Below are positions 1 through 5,095 of a stretch of 5,095 bases of DNA, piece by piece. The DNA comes from Treponema sp. GTDB taxonomy: Bacteria; Spirochaetota; Spirochaetia; Treponematales; Breznakiellaceae. Position numbers and translations under genes: made by a program. Position 1 is the stretch's first letter. Each line of letters starts with the position of its first letter. A model generated the notes under the pieces. The model was given only the letters and a program-made list of their open reading frames with translations, had not been told where the DNA came from and did no database searches. The DNA is taken from the NCBI GenBank assembly GCA_031271075.1, contig JAISWN010000082.1, positions 1 through 5,095 of the forward strand, written 5' to 3'.

Positions 1-168
1 CCGGCAGGCCCCGGGGCTGAGGGAGACGAGCAGGGTTTTGGAAACGCCTTTCCTGTGGAGCTTTAAGGCGATCACGTCAAAGGCGCTTTGCACCGCCTTC
101 TGTATCTGGTAGCCCGGCAAATCCAGTTCGGAAAGAACAAGATCGATTTCTTTCCAGTTAAGCGACAT
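1..168 (-). CDS. NFACT-family (RqcH/FbpA-like) protein, N-terminal 56 residues only
   Basis: Read on the minus strand, an open frame begins with ATG at 168-166 and runs off the left edge after exactly 56 codons. It starts MSLNWKEIDLVLSELDLPGY and continues with QIQKAVQSAFDVIALKLH and KTLLVSLSPGACR. The pattern of an N-terminal helix, a G-x-Q-I-x-K segment, a beta strand of the type D-V-I-A-L-K-L, then a basic turn and L-L-V-S-L-S-P-G, fits the start of the NFACT-N domain. Its relatives are RqcH, which adds alanine tails to stalled nascent chains on 50S subunits, and the so-called fibronectin-binding proteins. I recall closely similar N-termini in Treponema. The domains that would settle the function (helix-hairpin-helix, coiled coil, NFACT-R) lie outside the window. 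The start is chosen because it is the first ATG after a good promoter. No Shine-Dalgarno precedes it. It is divergent from the glycosidase gene. Confidence 0.7.
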   Translation of the reverse strand, partial: MSLNWKEIDLVLSELDLPGYQIQKAVQSAFDVIALKLHRKGVSKTLLVSLSPGACR

Positions 169-203
169 GGTTTTATTTTACCCGGAAGGCCGCTATAATA
201 CAA
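168..203 (-). promoter_or_regulatory. Probable leaderless promoter of the NFACT-family gene
   Basis: On the minus strand TTGTAT (203-198) is followed by a 17-base spacer and TAAAAT (180-175). The ATG begins 6 bases after the -10 hexamer, so the predicted transcription start falls on or next to the A of the start codon. There is no purine-rich ribosome binding site between promoter and ATG (the intervening bases are AAAACC). The mRNA would be leaderless or nearly so. Confidence 0.5.
172..199 (+). promoter_or_regulatory. Probable leaderless promoter of the family 3 glycosidase gene
   Basis: A perfect -10 hexamer TATAAT lies at 194-199, and the ATG at 207 starts 7 bases after it, where transcription would be expected to begin. 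The -35 region is weak: the best fit is TTTATT at 172-177 with a 16-base spacer. The only purine-rich stretch, GGAAGG at 184-189, lies 17 bases from the ATG and upstream of the -10, so it cannot act as a ribosome binding site for this transcript. The hexamer overlaps the divergent promoter on the other strand. Confidence 0.5.
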
Positions 204-206
204 CGA

Positions 207-1424
207 ATGATCCGCGCCGGCCTTTTTCTGACTTTTTTTGCCTTCCTGTTGAGCCTCCCGGTTCCCTCCCGCGCCGAAGATCCCCCGTCCCGGTCTTCCG
301 CGCTTCCCGGCGCCCCGTTTCACGAGGCCGCCGCCATAGCCGCCGCCTTGGACGACCGGCTCCTGGCGGCCCAGCTTATCGTTACCGGCATAGACGGCAG
401 GGCAAGGCTGGGCGGGGAAATGCGGCGTATCCTGGAGGAATGCCCCCCCGGGGGGATCATGCTCTTCAAGTACAACCTGGATACCCCTAAGGATGAGGTA
501 AGATCCCTCCTTGCCGAGTGCAAGGCTCTTGGTCTCCGGGCTGCGGGCATCCCGCCTTTTATCGCGGCGGATCACGAGGGCGGCCCGGTACACCGCTTCG
601 GGCCGGGGGTAGAGAGGCTTCCTCCGGCGGCCTCCTGGGAGAAGACGGCCCGGAGCCTTGGCAGGGAGGCGGCCCTGGCGGCCCTTGAGGAGGCTAGTTT
701 CCGTTCGGGGAGGGAGATCCGGGAACTGGGGCTCAACATGAACTTCGCGCCGGTGGCGGAGACCTTGAACGAGGATAACCGCCGCTTCCTGGGAGAGCGG
801 GCCTTCAGCGCCGATCCGGAATTCGCCGCCGCCGCCGCCGGGGCCTTTGTCCGGGGCATGAGCCGGGCGGGGATAGGCTGTGTGGCGAAGCACTTCCCCG
901 GCAACACGGGGGCGGATCCCCATTCGGAAAGCCCGATCCTGGGGGGAAGCCGGGAGGAACTCCGCCGGGCCGTAGCGCCCTTTGCCGCCCTTATCGGTTC
1001 CTCCGGCCCGGTTAAGGCCGCGGGGGAACCGATCCTTTCCGGGGTGATGGTTTCCCATGTCCTTGTTCCCGCCTGGGACGGGGAGCGGATCGGGAGCCTC
1101 TCCCCCGCCCTGATCGGGGACTGGCTGCGGAAAGACATGGGATTTGAGGGCATTGTTCTGGCCGACGATTTTTCCATGACCGCCGCCGCTTCCCGCCTTT
1201 CCCCGGAAGAAGCCGCCGTGGCCTCCATCGCCGCCGGCGCCGATATGGTGATGGCCTGGCCCATGAACCTCCTCAAACTCCGGGGGGCTATCCTGAGAGC
1301 CCTGGGGGAGGGGCGGCTGAGCCGGCAAGGCCTTGAGGAAGCGGCAACCCGGATCATCGCGGAAAAGATCCGCCTGGGCCTTATGCCCCCGGGCGGTGGA
1401 CTTGATCTTGTTCCTCAAAGATAA
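207..1424 (+). CDS. Exported glycoside hydrolase family 3 protein, NagZ-like beta-N-acetylglucosaminidase
   Basis: This 405-residue protein starts with a signal peptide: MIR, a hydrophobic core at about residues 4-17, then S-R-A with likely signal peptidase I cleavage after A23. The rest is a single family 3 TIM barrel, about the length of one-domain NagZ enzymes plus the export signal. Landmarks are the substrate-binding segment ADHEGGPVHRF (121-131; D122 and R130 at the positions typical of DQEGGRVQR), KHFPG (228-232), an Asp-x-His dyad D237-P-H239 and VLADDFSM (317-324), where D320 matches the nucleophile. An Asp-x-His dyad serving as general acid/base is characteristic of NagZ, which removes N-acetylglucosamine from muropeptides. 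Export suggests action on the cell's own wall or on environmental wall fragments, as with secreted NagZ of Bacillus. The loop after HFPG reads NTGADPH rather than the usual form starting HG. A different beta-glycoside substrate remains possible. It stands alone in its orientation before the riboswitch leader; no terminator is obvious after its TAA. Confidence 0.88.
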   Translation: MIRAGLFLTFFAFLLSLPVPSRAEDPPSRSSALPGAPFHEAAAIAAALDDRLLAAQLIVTGIDGRARLGGEMRRILEECPPGGIMLFKYNLDTPKDEVRSLLAECKALGLRAAGIPPFIAADHEGGPVHRFGPGVERLPPAASWEKTARSLGREAALAALEEASFRSGREIRELGLNMNFAPVAETLNEDNRRFLGERAFSADPEFAAAAAGAFVRGMSRAGIGCVAKHFPGNTGADPHSESPILGGSREELRRAVAPFAALIGSSGPVKAAGEPILSGVMVSHVLVPAWDGERIGSLSPALIGDWLRKDMGFEGIVLADDFSMTAAASRLSPEEAAVASIAAGADMVMAWPMNLLKLRGAILRALGEGRLSRQGLEEAATRIIAEKIRLGLMPPGGGLDLVPQR

Positions 1425-1435
1425 TACCTTATAAC
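1408..1435 (+). promoter_or_regulatory. Candidate promoter of the gcv operon
   Basis: TTGTTC (1408-1413), inside the last codons of the glycosidase gene, is followed by a 16-base spacer and TATAAC (1430-1435). Transcription would start near 1442, a few bases before the P0/kink-turn leader of the glycine riboswitch at 1450, which is where a riboswitch transcript should begin. The -35 matches the consensus at only three positions. Read-through from the glycosidase gene cannot be excluded, because no terminator is visible between the two. Confidence 0.4.
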
Positions 1436-1449
1436 CGGACATTATGAAA

Positions 1450-1557
1450 TTCGAATGACGAATCCGGGAGAGAACGGGGCGCCCCTTTTGGGCGTTGGCT
1501 GTCGCCGAAGGGGCAAAGCGTAAAACTCTCAGGCAAAAGTACCGGATTCCGACGAAA
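1450..1557 (+). promoter_or_regulatory. P0 leader-linker kink-turn of the glycine riboswitch
   Basis: Leader TTCG (1450-1453) can pair with linker CGAA (1553-1556). Next to this helix lie a three-base bulge AAT (1454-1456) and GA (1457-1458) on one side, with GA (1551-1552) on the other. This gives tandem sheared G-A pairs, then a C-C position (1459/1550), then P1 of aptamer 1 beginning with G1460-C1549. This is the arrangement of a kink-turn, and such a leader-linker kink-turn is known for tandem glycine riboswitches. Confidence 0.7.
1460..1549 (+). promoter_or_regulatory. Glycine aptamer 1
   Basis: P1 is a perfect 8-bp helix, GAATCCGG (1460-1467) with CCGGATTC (1542-1549). P2 is GAGAG (1468-1472) with CTCTC (1526-1530). 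The P3 arm carries a CGCCC (1480-1484)/GGGCG (1490-1494) hairpin with a CTTTT loop. The conserved core GCCGAAGGGGCAAA is at 1504-1517 and CAGGCAAAA at 1530-1538. At about 90 nt this is a compact, canonical aptamer. The usual GGAC after the A-run is replaced by GTAC. Confidence 0.92.
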
Positions 1558-1696
1558 CTCCGAAAAGGCCGGCTTGGTTCCCGTATAGTGGGATCAGCCG
1601 GCGCCGAAGAGGCAATTTCCCTGGCGACCGGTCGCGGCAATTCTCGTGGCCCGCCGCCTCCGCAAAGGGAGAGAATCTTTCAGGTCAAGGACGGAG
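1558..1696 (+). promoter_or_regulatory. Glycine aptamer 2, enlarged by an extra stem domain
   Basis: P1 is CTCCG (1558-1562) with CGGAG (1692-1696), and P2 is a short AAAG (1564-1567) with CTTT (1677-1680). The P3 arm is GCCGGCT (1568-1574) with AGCCGGC (1596-1602). The core GCCGAAGAGGCAA lies at 1603-1615, and CAGGTCAAGGAC at 1681-1692 closes the aptamer. Between the core and P2 lies an insertion of about 60 bases. It can fold as TTTCCCT (1616-1622) with AGGGAGA (1666-1672), then GGCG (1623-1626) with CGCC (1655-1658). The aptamer is about 139 nt, roughly half as long again as its partner. P2 is weaker than in aptamer 1. Confidence 0.85.
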
Positions 1697-1763
1697 CGCA
1701 AAAGGCTGTTCCGGGCCGGTTTCGGCGCCCGGCGGCGTATGTTTGCGCGTTACCTGAAGGAGG
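1692..1763 (+). promoter_or_regulatory. Expression platform of the gcv riboswitch
   Basis: Between aptamer 2 and the gcvT ribosome binding site, GCGCAAA (1696-1702) is complementary to TTTGCGC (1742-1748). This pairing encloses CCGGGC (1711-1716) with GCCCGG (1727-1732). A competing hairpin, CGGAGCG (1692-1698) with TGTTCCG (1707-1713) including two G-U pairs, would take the 3' strand of aptamer 2 P1 away and break both other helices. No run of T follows any of these stems, so an intrinsic terminator is not supported and control of translation is the better reading. The pairings were found by eye, without energy calculation. Confidence 0.5.
1756..1763 (+). promoter_or_regulatory. Strong Shine-Dalgarno of gcvT, which fixes a TTG start
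   Basis: GAAGGAGG ends 7 bases before TTG at 1771. It is the only strong ribosome binding site near the beginning of GcvT homology, so it selects the TTG over the much longer upstream open frame, which merely reads through the riboswitch. It is also the likely target of regulation. GCCTCC at 1656-1661, inside the extra stem of aptamer 2, is exactly complementary to GGAGGC at 1759-1764. Confidence 0.85.
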
Positions 1764-1770
1764 CCTCGGT

Positions 1771-2877
1771 TTGGAAAAGAAAACACCCTTATACCAATGG
1801 CATGAATCCCACGGGGGAAGGATGGTTCCCTTTGCCGGTTACCTGCTCCCGGTGCAGTACGGGGGAGGGGTTATCGCCGAACATAAGGCGGTCCGCGAAA
1901 GGGCCGGCCTCTTCGATGTGTCCCACATGGGCGAATTCATCATCACCGGGCCCGGGAGCCTCGGGGCCTTACAGCGGCTTTTTACCAACGATTTTACCGG
2001 CATGACCGTAGGCCGGGTGCGCTACACCCTGATGTGTAACGAATCCGGCGGGGTTATTGACGACCTGGTGGTCTGTAAAATGGCGGAGGATCGCTATTTC
2101 CTGGTGGTGAACGCCGCGAACCGGGAAAAAGACGCCGCCTGGATCCGGGCCCGGCTGGGGGGAGAAGCGGACTTCGAGGATGCTTCCGACTCCTTCGCCC
2201 AGATAGCCCTCCAGGGTCCCGCCTCCCTGGAGATCCTGTCCTCCCTTTCCGATACGGTTCCCCGGAAGTACTACACCCTCATCGAGAAGGGGAGCGCCGG
2301 GGGCATACCCTGTATCGTGTCCCGGACGGGTTACACCGGGGAATTGGGATACGAGCTTTACTGCGCTCCCGCTGAGGCCCCGGCCCTCTGGGAACGGCTC
2401 CTTGATGCGGGGAAGGGGAACCTTGTCCCCTGCGGCCTGGGCGCCCGGGATACCCTGCGGCTGGAGGCGGCCATGCCCCTCTACGGCCACGAGATGGACG
2501 AAACGGTGAATCCCTTTGAGGCGGGCCTGGGCTTCGCCGTTAAGATGGCCAAGGACGATTTTACCGGGAAGGCCGCCCTGACGGGGAAGGAGAACCCCTC
2601 CCGGATTCGCGTGGGCCTGCGGGTTACCGGCCGGGGAATCATCCGGGAACAGGCGGATCTGTACTGTGGGGGGAAGAAGGCGGGCAAGAGCAGTTCCGGT
2701 ACTTTTTGCCCCTTCCTGAAGGAAGCCCTGACCATGGCCCTCCTGGACGCGGAGTTCGCCAGGCCGGGCGTCCGGGTGGAGGCTGATGTGCGGGGCAAGA
2801 TGGTGGCCGCGGAGGTCTGCGCCCTGCCTTTTTACAGGAACGACTCGGCGGTAAAACCAACGGAGGTAAGAATATGA
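1771..2877 (+). CDS. gcvT: Aminomethyltransferase, T protein of the glycine cleavage system
   Basis: This cytoplasmic enzyme takes the aminomethyl group from lipoyl-GcvH, transfers the methylene to tetrahydrofolate (giving 5,10-methylene-THF) and releases ammonia. The product is 368 residues, normal for the family, and begins MEKKTPLYQWHESHGGRMVP, as GcvT proteins do. Further landmarks are FDVSHMGEF (48-56), GGVIDDL (93-99; this Asp pair includes the family's catalytic aspartate), LVVNAANREKD (111-121), RTGYTGELGYEL (185-196), PCGLGARDTLRLEA (220-233) and YGHEMDETVNPFEAGLGF (238-255). The C-terminal barrel has SSSGTFCPFLKEALTMALLD. The long upstream extension of the frame reads through the riboswitch and is not coding. 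The TTG start follows the Shine-Dalgarno by 7 bases. Its TGA overlaps the gcvH ATG (ATGA), implying coupled translation. It is first in the operon and so directly under the riboswitch. Confidence 0.97.
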   Translation: MEKKTPLYQWHESHGGRMVPFAGYLLPVQYGGGVIAEHKAVRERAGLFDVSHMGEFIITGPGSLGALQRLFTNDFTGMTVGRVRYTLMCNESGGVIDDLVVCKMAEDRYFLVVNAANREKDAAWIRARLGGEADFEDASDSFAQIALQGPASLEILSSLSDTVPRKYYTLIEKGSAGGIPCIVSRTGYTGELGYELYCAPAEAPALWERLLDAGKGNLVPCGLGARDTLRLEAAMPLYGHEMDETVNPFEAGLGFAVKMAKDDFTGKAALTGKENPSRIRVGLRVTGRGIIREQADLYCGGKKAGKSSSGTFCPFLKEALTMALLDAEFARPGVRVEADVRGKMVAAEVCALPFYRNDSAVKPTEVRI

Positions 2878-3248
2878 ATTTTCCCGAAGATCTGAAGTAC
2901 ACCAAATCCCACGAATGGGTAAGGGCCCTGGAAGGGGGCTGGGAGATCGGCATCACCGATTACGCCCAGAAGGAACTGGGGGACATCGTGTTTGTAAATC
3001 TGCCCCAGGAGGGGGACAGCCTGAGCGCGGAGGTCTCCTTTGCCGATGTGGAGTCCGTCAAGGCGGTGTCGAACATCTACAGCCCGGTAAACGGAACGGT
3101 TAAAGAGCTGAACCAGGGGATACTTGAGGACCCCGCCCTGATCAACCGGTCCCCTTACGAAGCCTGGCTCATCCGGGCCGGCGGGGAGATCCCGGCGGAC
3201 GAACTCCTCTCCGCCCCGGAGTACCGGGCACTGCTTCCCCAGGAGTGA
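2874..3248 (+). CDS. gcvH: Lipoyl carrier, H protein of the glycine cleavage system
   Basis: GcvH is the mobile carrier that shuttles the aminomethyl group from the glycine decarboxylase to GcvT and is reoxidised by dihydrolipoyl dehydrogenase. The 124-residue product is of normal size and complete. It contains KYTKSHEWV (8-16), ITDYAQKELGDIVFVNLP (27-44) and SFADVESVKAVSNIYSP (55-71), where K63 is the lysine that carries lipoate. It then has VNGTVKELNQ and a C-terminal Y-E-A-W-L-I segment typical of the family. Its ATG overlaps the gcvT stop codon. GGAGG at 2862-2866 lies 7 bases upstream, inside gcvT. Lipoylation genes are not in the window. Confidence 0.98.
   Translation: MNFPEDLKYTKSHEWVRALEGGWEIGITDYAQKELGDIVFVNLPQEGDSLSAEVSFADVESVKAVSNIYSPVNGTVKELNQGILEDPALINRSPYEAWLIRAGGEIPADELLSAPEYRALLPQE
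3241..3245 (+). promoter_or_regulatory. Shine-Dalgarno that selects the gcvPA start
   Basis: AGGAG at 3241-3245, within the last codons of gcvH, ends 8 bases before ATG 3254. The in-frame GTG at 3245 overlaps this site and has nothing resembling a ribosome binding site upstream. The shorter start is therefore preferred, and it gives an N-terminus ([16 protein letters not shown]) typical of GcvPA. Confidence 0.75.
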
Positions 3249-3253
3249 CGGAT

Positions 3254-4585
3254 ATGGGTTCATACCTGCCCAACACCGAGGCCCTCCGCCGGGAGATGCT
3301 TGCCGGTATAGGCCGCCTCTCGGTGGACGAGCTTTTCGCGGCGGTTCCGAAAGGGGCGCTGACGGCGGAGCTGTCCCTGCCCCCGGGGATGGCGGAAATG
3401 GAACTGGCGGAGAAGATCGGCGGCCTGGCCGCGGAGAACCGGGTCTTTCCCCGGATCTTCCGGGGGGCCGGGGCCTATTGCCACTACATTCCCGCGGCGG
3501 TAAAGCGGATCGTTGCCAACGAGACCTTTGTTACCGCCTACACCCCCTACCAGGCGGAGATAAGCCAGGGGATACTCCAGTCCATCTTCGAGTACCAGAC
3601 CATGATCTGCGAACTTACGGGCATGGATCTGGCAAACGCTTCGGCCTACGACGGGGCAAGCGCCGCCGCCGAAGGGGTAAACATGTGCCGGGACCGGGCA
3701 CGGGAGACCGTCTATGTCTCCGCCGCCGCCCATCCCCAGACCATCGAAACCATCAAGACCTACTGCGGGGCTTACGGCGCGCCGGTAGTGATGGCGCCCC
3801 TTGGGGAGGACGGCAGAACCAGCGCCGGGGAACTTGCCGGGCTCCTGGCCGGGGATGCCGCGGCCGGGAAGGCCGCCTGCATCTACCTCCAGAGCCCGAA
3901 TTTTTTCGGCCTTATCGAGGATATCCCCCAATTCGCGGGGATCATCCATGCCGCCGGGGCCCTCCTGGTGGCGGGGGTGAACCCCATTTCCCTGGGTATC
4001 CTTGAAAGCCCCGGCGCCCTGGGGGCGGATATCGCCGTAGGGGAAGGCCAGCCCCTGGGGCTTCCCCTGGCCTTCGGCGGCCCTTACCTGGGCTTTATGG
4101 CCTGCAAAAGCGCCCTTATGCGGAAGCTGCCGGGGAGGATCGTCGGGGAGACCACCGATTCCAAAGGGGAACGGGCCTTCGTGCTGACCCTTCAGGCCCG
4201 GGAGCAGCATATACGCCGGGAAAAGGCTTCGAGCAATCTCTGTTCCAACCAGGCCCACTGTGCCCTTACCGCGGCGGTGTACCTTTCGGTACTGGGGGAG
4301 GAAGGCTTCGCGGAGCTTTCCCGCCAGTGCCACGCCAAGGCGGCCTACGCGGCGGCCCTGATCTCCAGCCTGCCCGGATACTCCCTGGTGTACCAGGGGG
4401 AGTTTTTCAACGAATTTGTTACCTCCTGTCCCGACGCGGAAAAGACCCTGGCCCTGCTGGAAAGTCACGGGATACTGGGAGCTTACCCCCTGGCCCCTGA
4501 CCGGATCCTCTGGTGCGTCACCGAGCTTAACAGTAAGGCCGATATAGACGAACTGGCCGCTATCCTGAAAGGGGGAATAAGTTGA
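3254..4585 (+). CDS. gcvPA: Glycine dehydrogenase (decarboxylating) subunit 1, P protein N-terminal half
   Basis: GcvPA is one of the two subunits of the split P protein, which decarboxylates glycine using PLP bound by the partner GcvPB and transfers the aminomethyl group to lipoyl-GcvH. From ATG 3254 it has 443 residues, normal for the family. Landmarks are [18 protein letters not shown] (3-20), [20 protein letters not shown] (95-114), the YDGASAAAE segment (132-140), [19 protein letters not shown] (263-281), GRIVGETTD (294-302) and [13 protein letters not shown] (322-334), all typical of GcvPA. The fold is that of a type I aminotransferase, but this half lacks the PLP lysine. A GTG at 3245 would add three residues and overlap the gcvH stop (GTGA), but the Shine-Dalgarno position favours the ATG. 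The TGA stop overlaps the gcvPB TTG by four bases, fitting the equal amounts needed for the complex. Confidence 0.97.
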   Translation: MGSYLPNTEALRREMLAGIGRLSVDELFAAVPKGALTAELSLPPGMAEMELAEKIGGLAAENRVFPRIFRGAGAYCHYIPAAVKRIVANETFVTAYTPYQAEISQGILQSIFEYQTMICELTGMDLANASAYDGASAAAEGVNMCRDRARETVYVSAAAHPQTIETIKTYCGAYGAPVVMAPLGEDGRTSAGELAGLLAGDAAAGKAACIYLQSPNFFGLIEDIPQFAGIIHAAGALLVAGVNPISLGILESPGALGADIAVGEGQPLGLPLAFGGPYLGFMACKSALMRKLPGRIVGETTDSKGERAFVLTLQAREQHIRREKASSNLCSNQAHCALTAAVYLSVLGEEGFAELSRQCHAKAAYAAALISSLPGYSLVYQGEFFNEFVTSCPDAEKTLALLESHGILGAYPLAPDRILWCVTELNSKADIDELAAILKGGIS

Positions 4586-5095
4586 AACTGATATTTGAAA
4601 AAAGCAGGAAAGGGGCCGGATCCTCGGTGCTTCCCCCCTGCGATGTGCCGGCGGCGGATATTTCCCCCGCCTTTGCCCGGAAACGCCCCGCCCGGCTTCC
4701 CAGCCTGGATGAAAACAGCCTTTCCCGCCACTACAGCGCCCTGGCAAAACGATCCTTCGGGGTAAACGACGGCTTTTACCCCCTGGGTTCCTGCACCATG
4801 AAGTACAACCCCAAGATCAACGAGGAACTGGCCGCCCTGCCGGGTTTTCGGGACATCCACCCCCTCCAGCCCGCCCATACGGTGAAGGGCTGCCTTAAAC
4901 TGCTGGATCTCGCCTCCCGGTATCTCCGGGAGATCACCGGCATGGACGCCATGACTTTCCAGCCCGCCGCCGGGGCCCACGGGGAATTTACCGGCCTCCT
5001 CCTTTTCGCCGCCTGGCACCGGAGCCGGGGGGATACGAAGCGGACTACCGTAATCGTTCCGGACAGCGCCCACGGCACCAACCCCGCCAGCGCCG
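4582..5095 (+). CDS. gcvPB: Glycine dehydrogenase (decarboxylating) subunit 2, P protein C-terminal half, partial
   Basis: This is the first 171 codons of the PLP-binding subunit of glycine decarboxylase; the gene continues past the right edge, so about two thirds is missing. It starts [20 protein letters not shown] and contains the family signatures [18 protein letters not shown] (64-81), [12 protein letters not shown] (92-103), [13 protein letters not shown] (124-136) and [15 protein letters not shown] (157-171). The lysine that holds PLP, in a later H-K-T motif, lies outside the window. The start is TTG at 4582. It overlaps the gcvPA stop as TTGA, and GGGGG at 4571-4575 lies 6 bases upstream. 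No ATG or GTG occurs at an earlier plausible position, and family similarity starts at this TTG. Translation is probably coupled to gcvPA. Confidence 0.96.
   Translation, partial: MKLIFEKSRKGAGSSVLPPCDVPAADISPAFARKRPARLPSLDENSLSRHYSALAKRSFGVNDGFYPLGSCTMKYNPKINEELAALPGFRDIHPLQPAHTVKGCLKLLDLASRYLREITGMDAMTFQPAAGAHGEFTGLLLFAAWHRSRGDTKRTTVIVPDSAHGTNPASA

Larger units (their letters stand above)
1450..1696 (+). promoter_or_regulatory. Tandem glycine riboswitch (gcvT leader)
   Basis: The leader contains two copies of the glycine aptamer signature. The first has GGGAGAG, GCCGAAGGGGCAAA and CTCTCAGGCAAAA. The second has GCCGAAGAGGCAA and CTTTCAGGTCAAGGAC. Each copy is enclosed by complementary P1 strands, the two are joined by only 8 bases (1550-1557), and the 5' leader pairs with the linker. 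This class binds glycine and usually switches on glycine cleavage genes when glycine is plentiful. The position directly upstream of gcvT fits exactly. Together with its expression platform it accounts for the whole gene-free stretch from 1425 to 1770. Confidence 0.95.

Noticed and set aside
72..1640. Long minus-strand open frame opposite the glycosidase and riboswitch (522 codons)
   Set aside because: It is low-complexity Gly/Arg/Pro-rich translation of the complement of a GC-rich gene, covers a functional RNA, and has no recognisable domain. The plus-strand gene has clear family motifs.
1666..1684. GGGAGAG followed by CTTTCAGG, looking like the start of a third glycine aptamer
   Set aside because: No GCCGAAG core follows, and the CTTTCAGG is needed to close aptamer 2. 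GGGAGAG is better explained as one strand of the extra arm.
1711..1748. Intrinsic terminator in the gcvT leader
   Set aside because: GC-rich stems are present, but the only T stretch is TTT within a stem strand, and no U-tract follows any hairpin.
1495..1770. N-terminal extension of the gcvT reading frame through the leader
   Set aside because: It reads through both riboswitch aptamers, has no family similarity, and the strong Shine-Dalgarno at 1756-1763 points to TTG 1771.
3245..3253. GTG start of gcvPA at 3245 overlapping the gcvH stop
   Set aside because: The GTG overlaps the AGGAG site and has no Shine-Dalgarno of its own. ATG 3254 has correct spacing and gives the typical N-terminus.
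3260..4747. Long minus-strand open frame opposite gcvPA and gcvPB (495 codons)
   Set aside because: It is a shadow of well-conserved plus-strand genes in GC-rich DNA, with Gly/Arg/Pro-rich composition and no domain.
1..5095. Mobile element, CRISPR array, toxin-antitoxin or other unusual defence-type system
   Set aside because: All coding space is explained by housekeeping families, and I found no direct repeat arrays, transposase motifs or terminal inverted repeats on reading.

Overview
The window is a GC-rich bacterial chromosomal segment, very roughly 60% G+C by eye. It is dominated by a glycine cleavage operon under a tandem glycine riboswitch. The layout is: a divergent gene running off the left edge (minus strand, start codon ending at 168); an exported family 3 glycoside hydrolase (207-1424, plus); a 346-base non-coding leader (1425-1770) holding the riboswitch; then gcvT (1771-2877), gcvH (2874-3248), gcvPA (3254-4585) and the first 171 codons of gcvPB (4582 to the right edge).

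The split P-protein (separate gcvPA and gcvPB) and the order T-H-PA-PB are found in Firmicutes, Thermotogae and spirochaetes, among others. The N-terminus of the left-edge protein resembles what I recall of NFACT (RqcH/FbpA-like) proteins of Treponema, so a Treponema-like spirochaete is my best guess. That assignment is from memory and is held at about even odds.

The four gcv products form one catabolic or interconversion pathway. GcvPA and GcvPB together make the PLP-dependent glycine decarboxylase. GcvH carries the aminomethyl group on a lipoyl lysine, here K63. GcvT passes the one-carbon unit to tetrahydrofolate and releases ammonia. The L protein (dihydrolipoyl dehydrogenase) is not in the window. 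The genes are packed with 4-base overlaps (gcvT/gcvH ATGA, gcvPA/gcvPB TTGA) or a 5-base gap (gcvH/gcvPA), so they are very probably one transcript with translational coupling.

The leader has two glycine aptamers joined by an 8-base linker. The 5' leader and linker can form the P0 kink-turn known from this riboswitch class. The second aptamer is enlarged by an extra stem domain. No U-tract terminator is visible before gcvT, so translational control through the Shine-Dalgarno sequence looks likelier than termination. At the left, two divergent genes have start codons only 38 bases apart. Neither has a ribosome binding site, and each has a good -10 hexamer 6-7 bases before its start codon, which suggests two leaderless mRNAs back to back. 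I see no mobile element, CRISPR array, tRNA or rRNA, and no clearly undescribed system. The most unusual parts are the riboswitch architecture and the divergent leaderless promoters.
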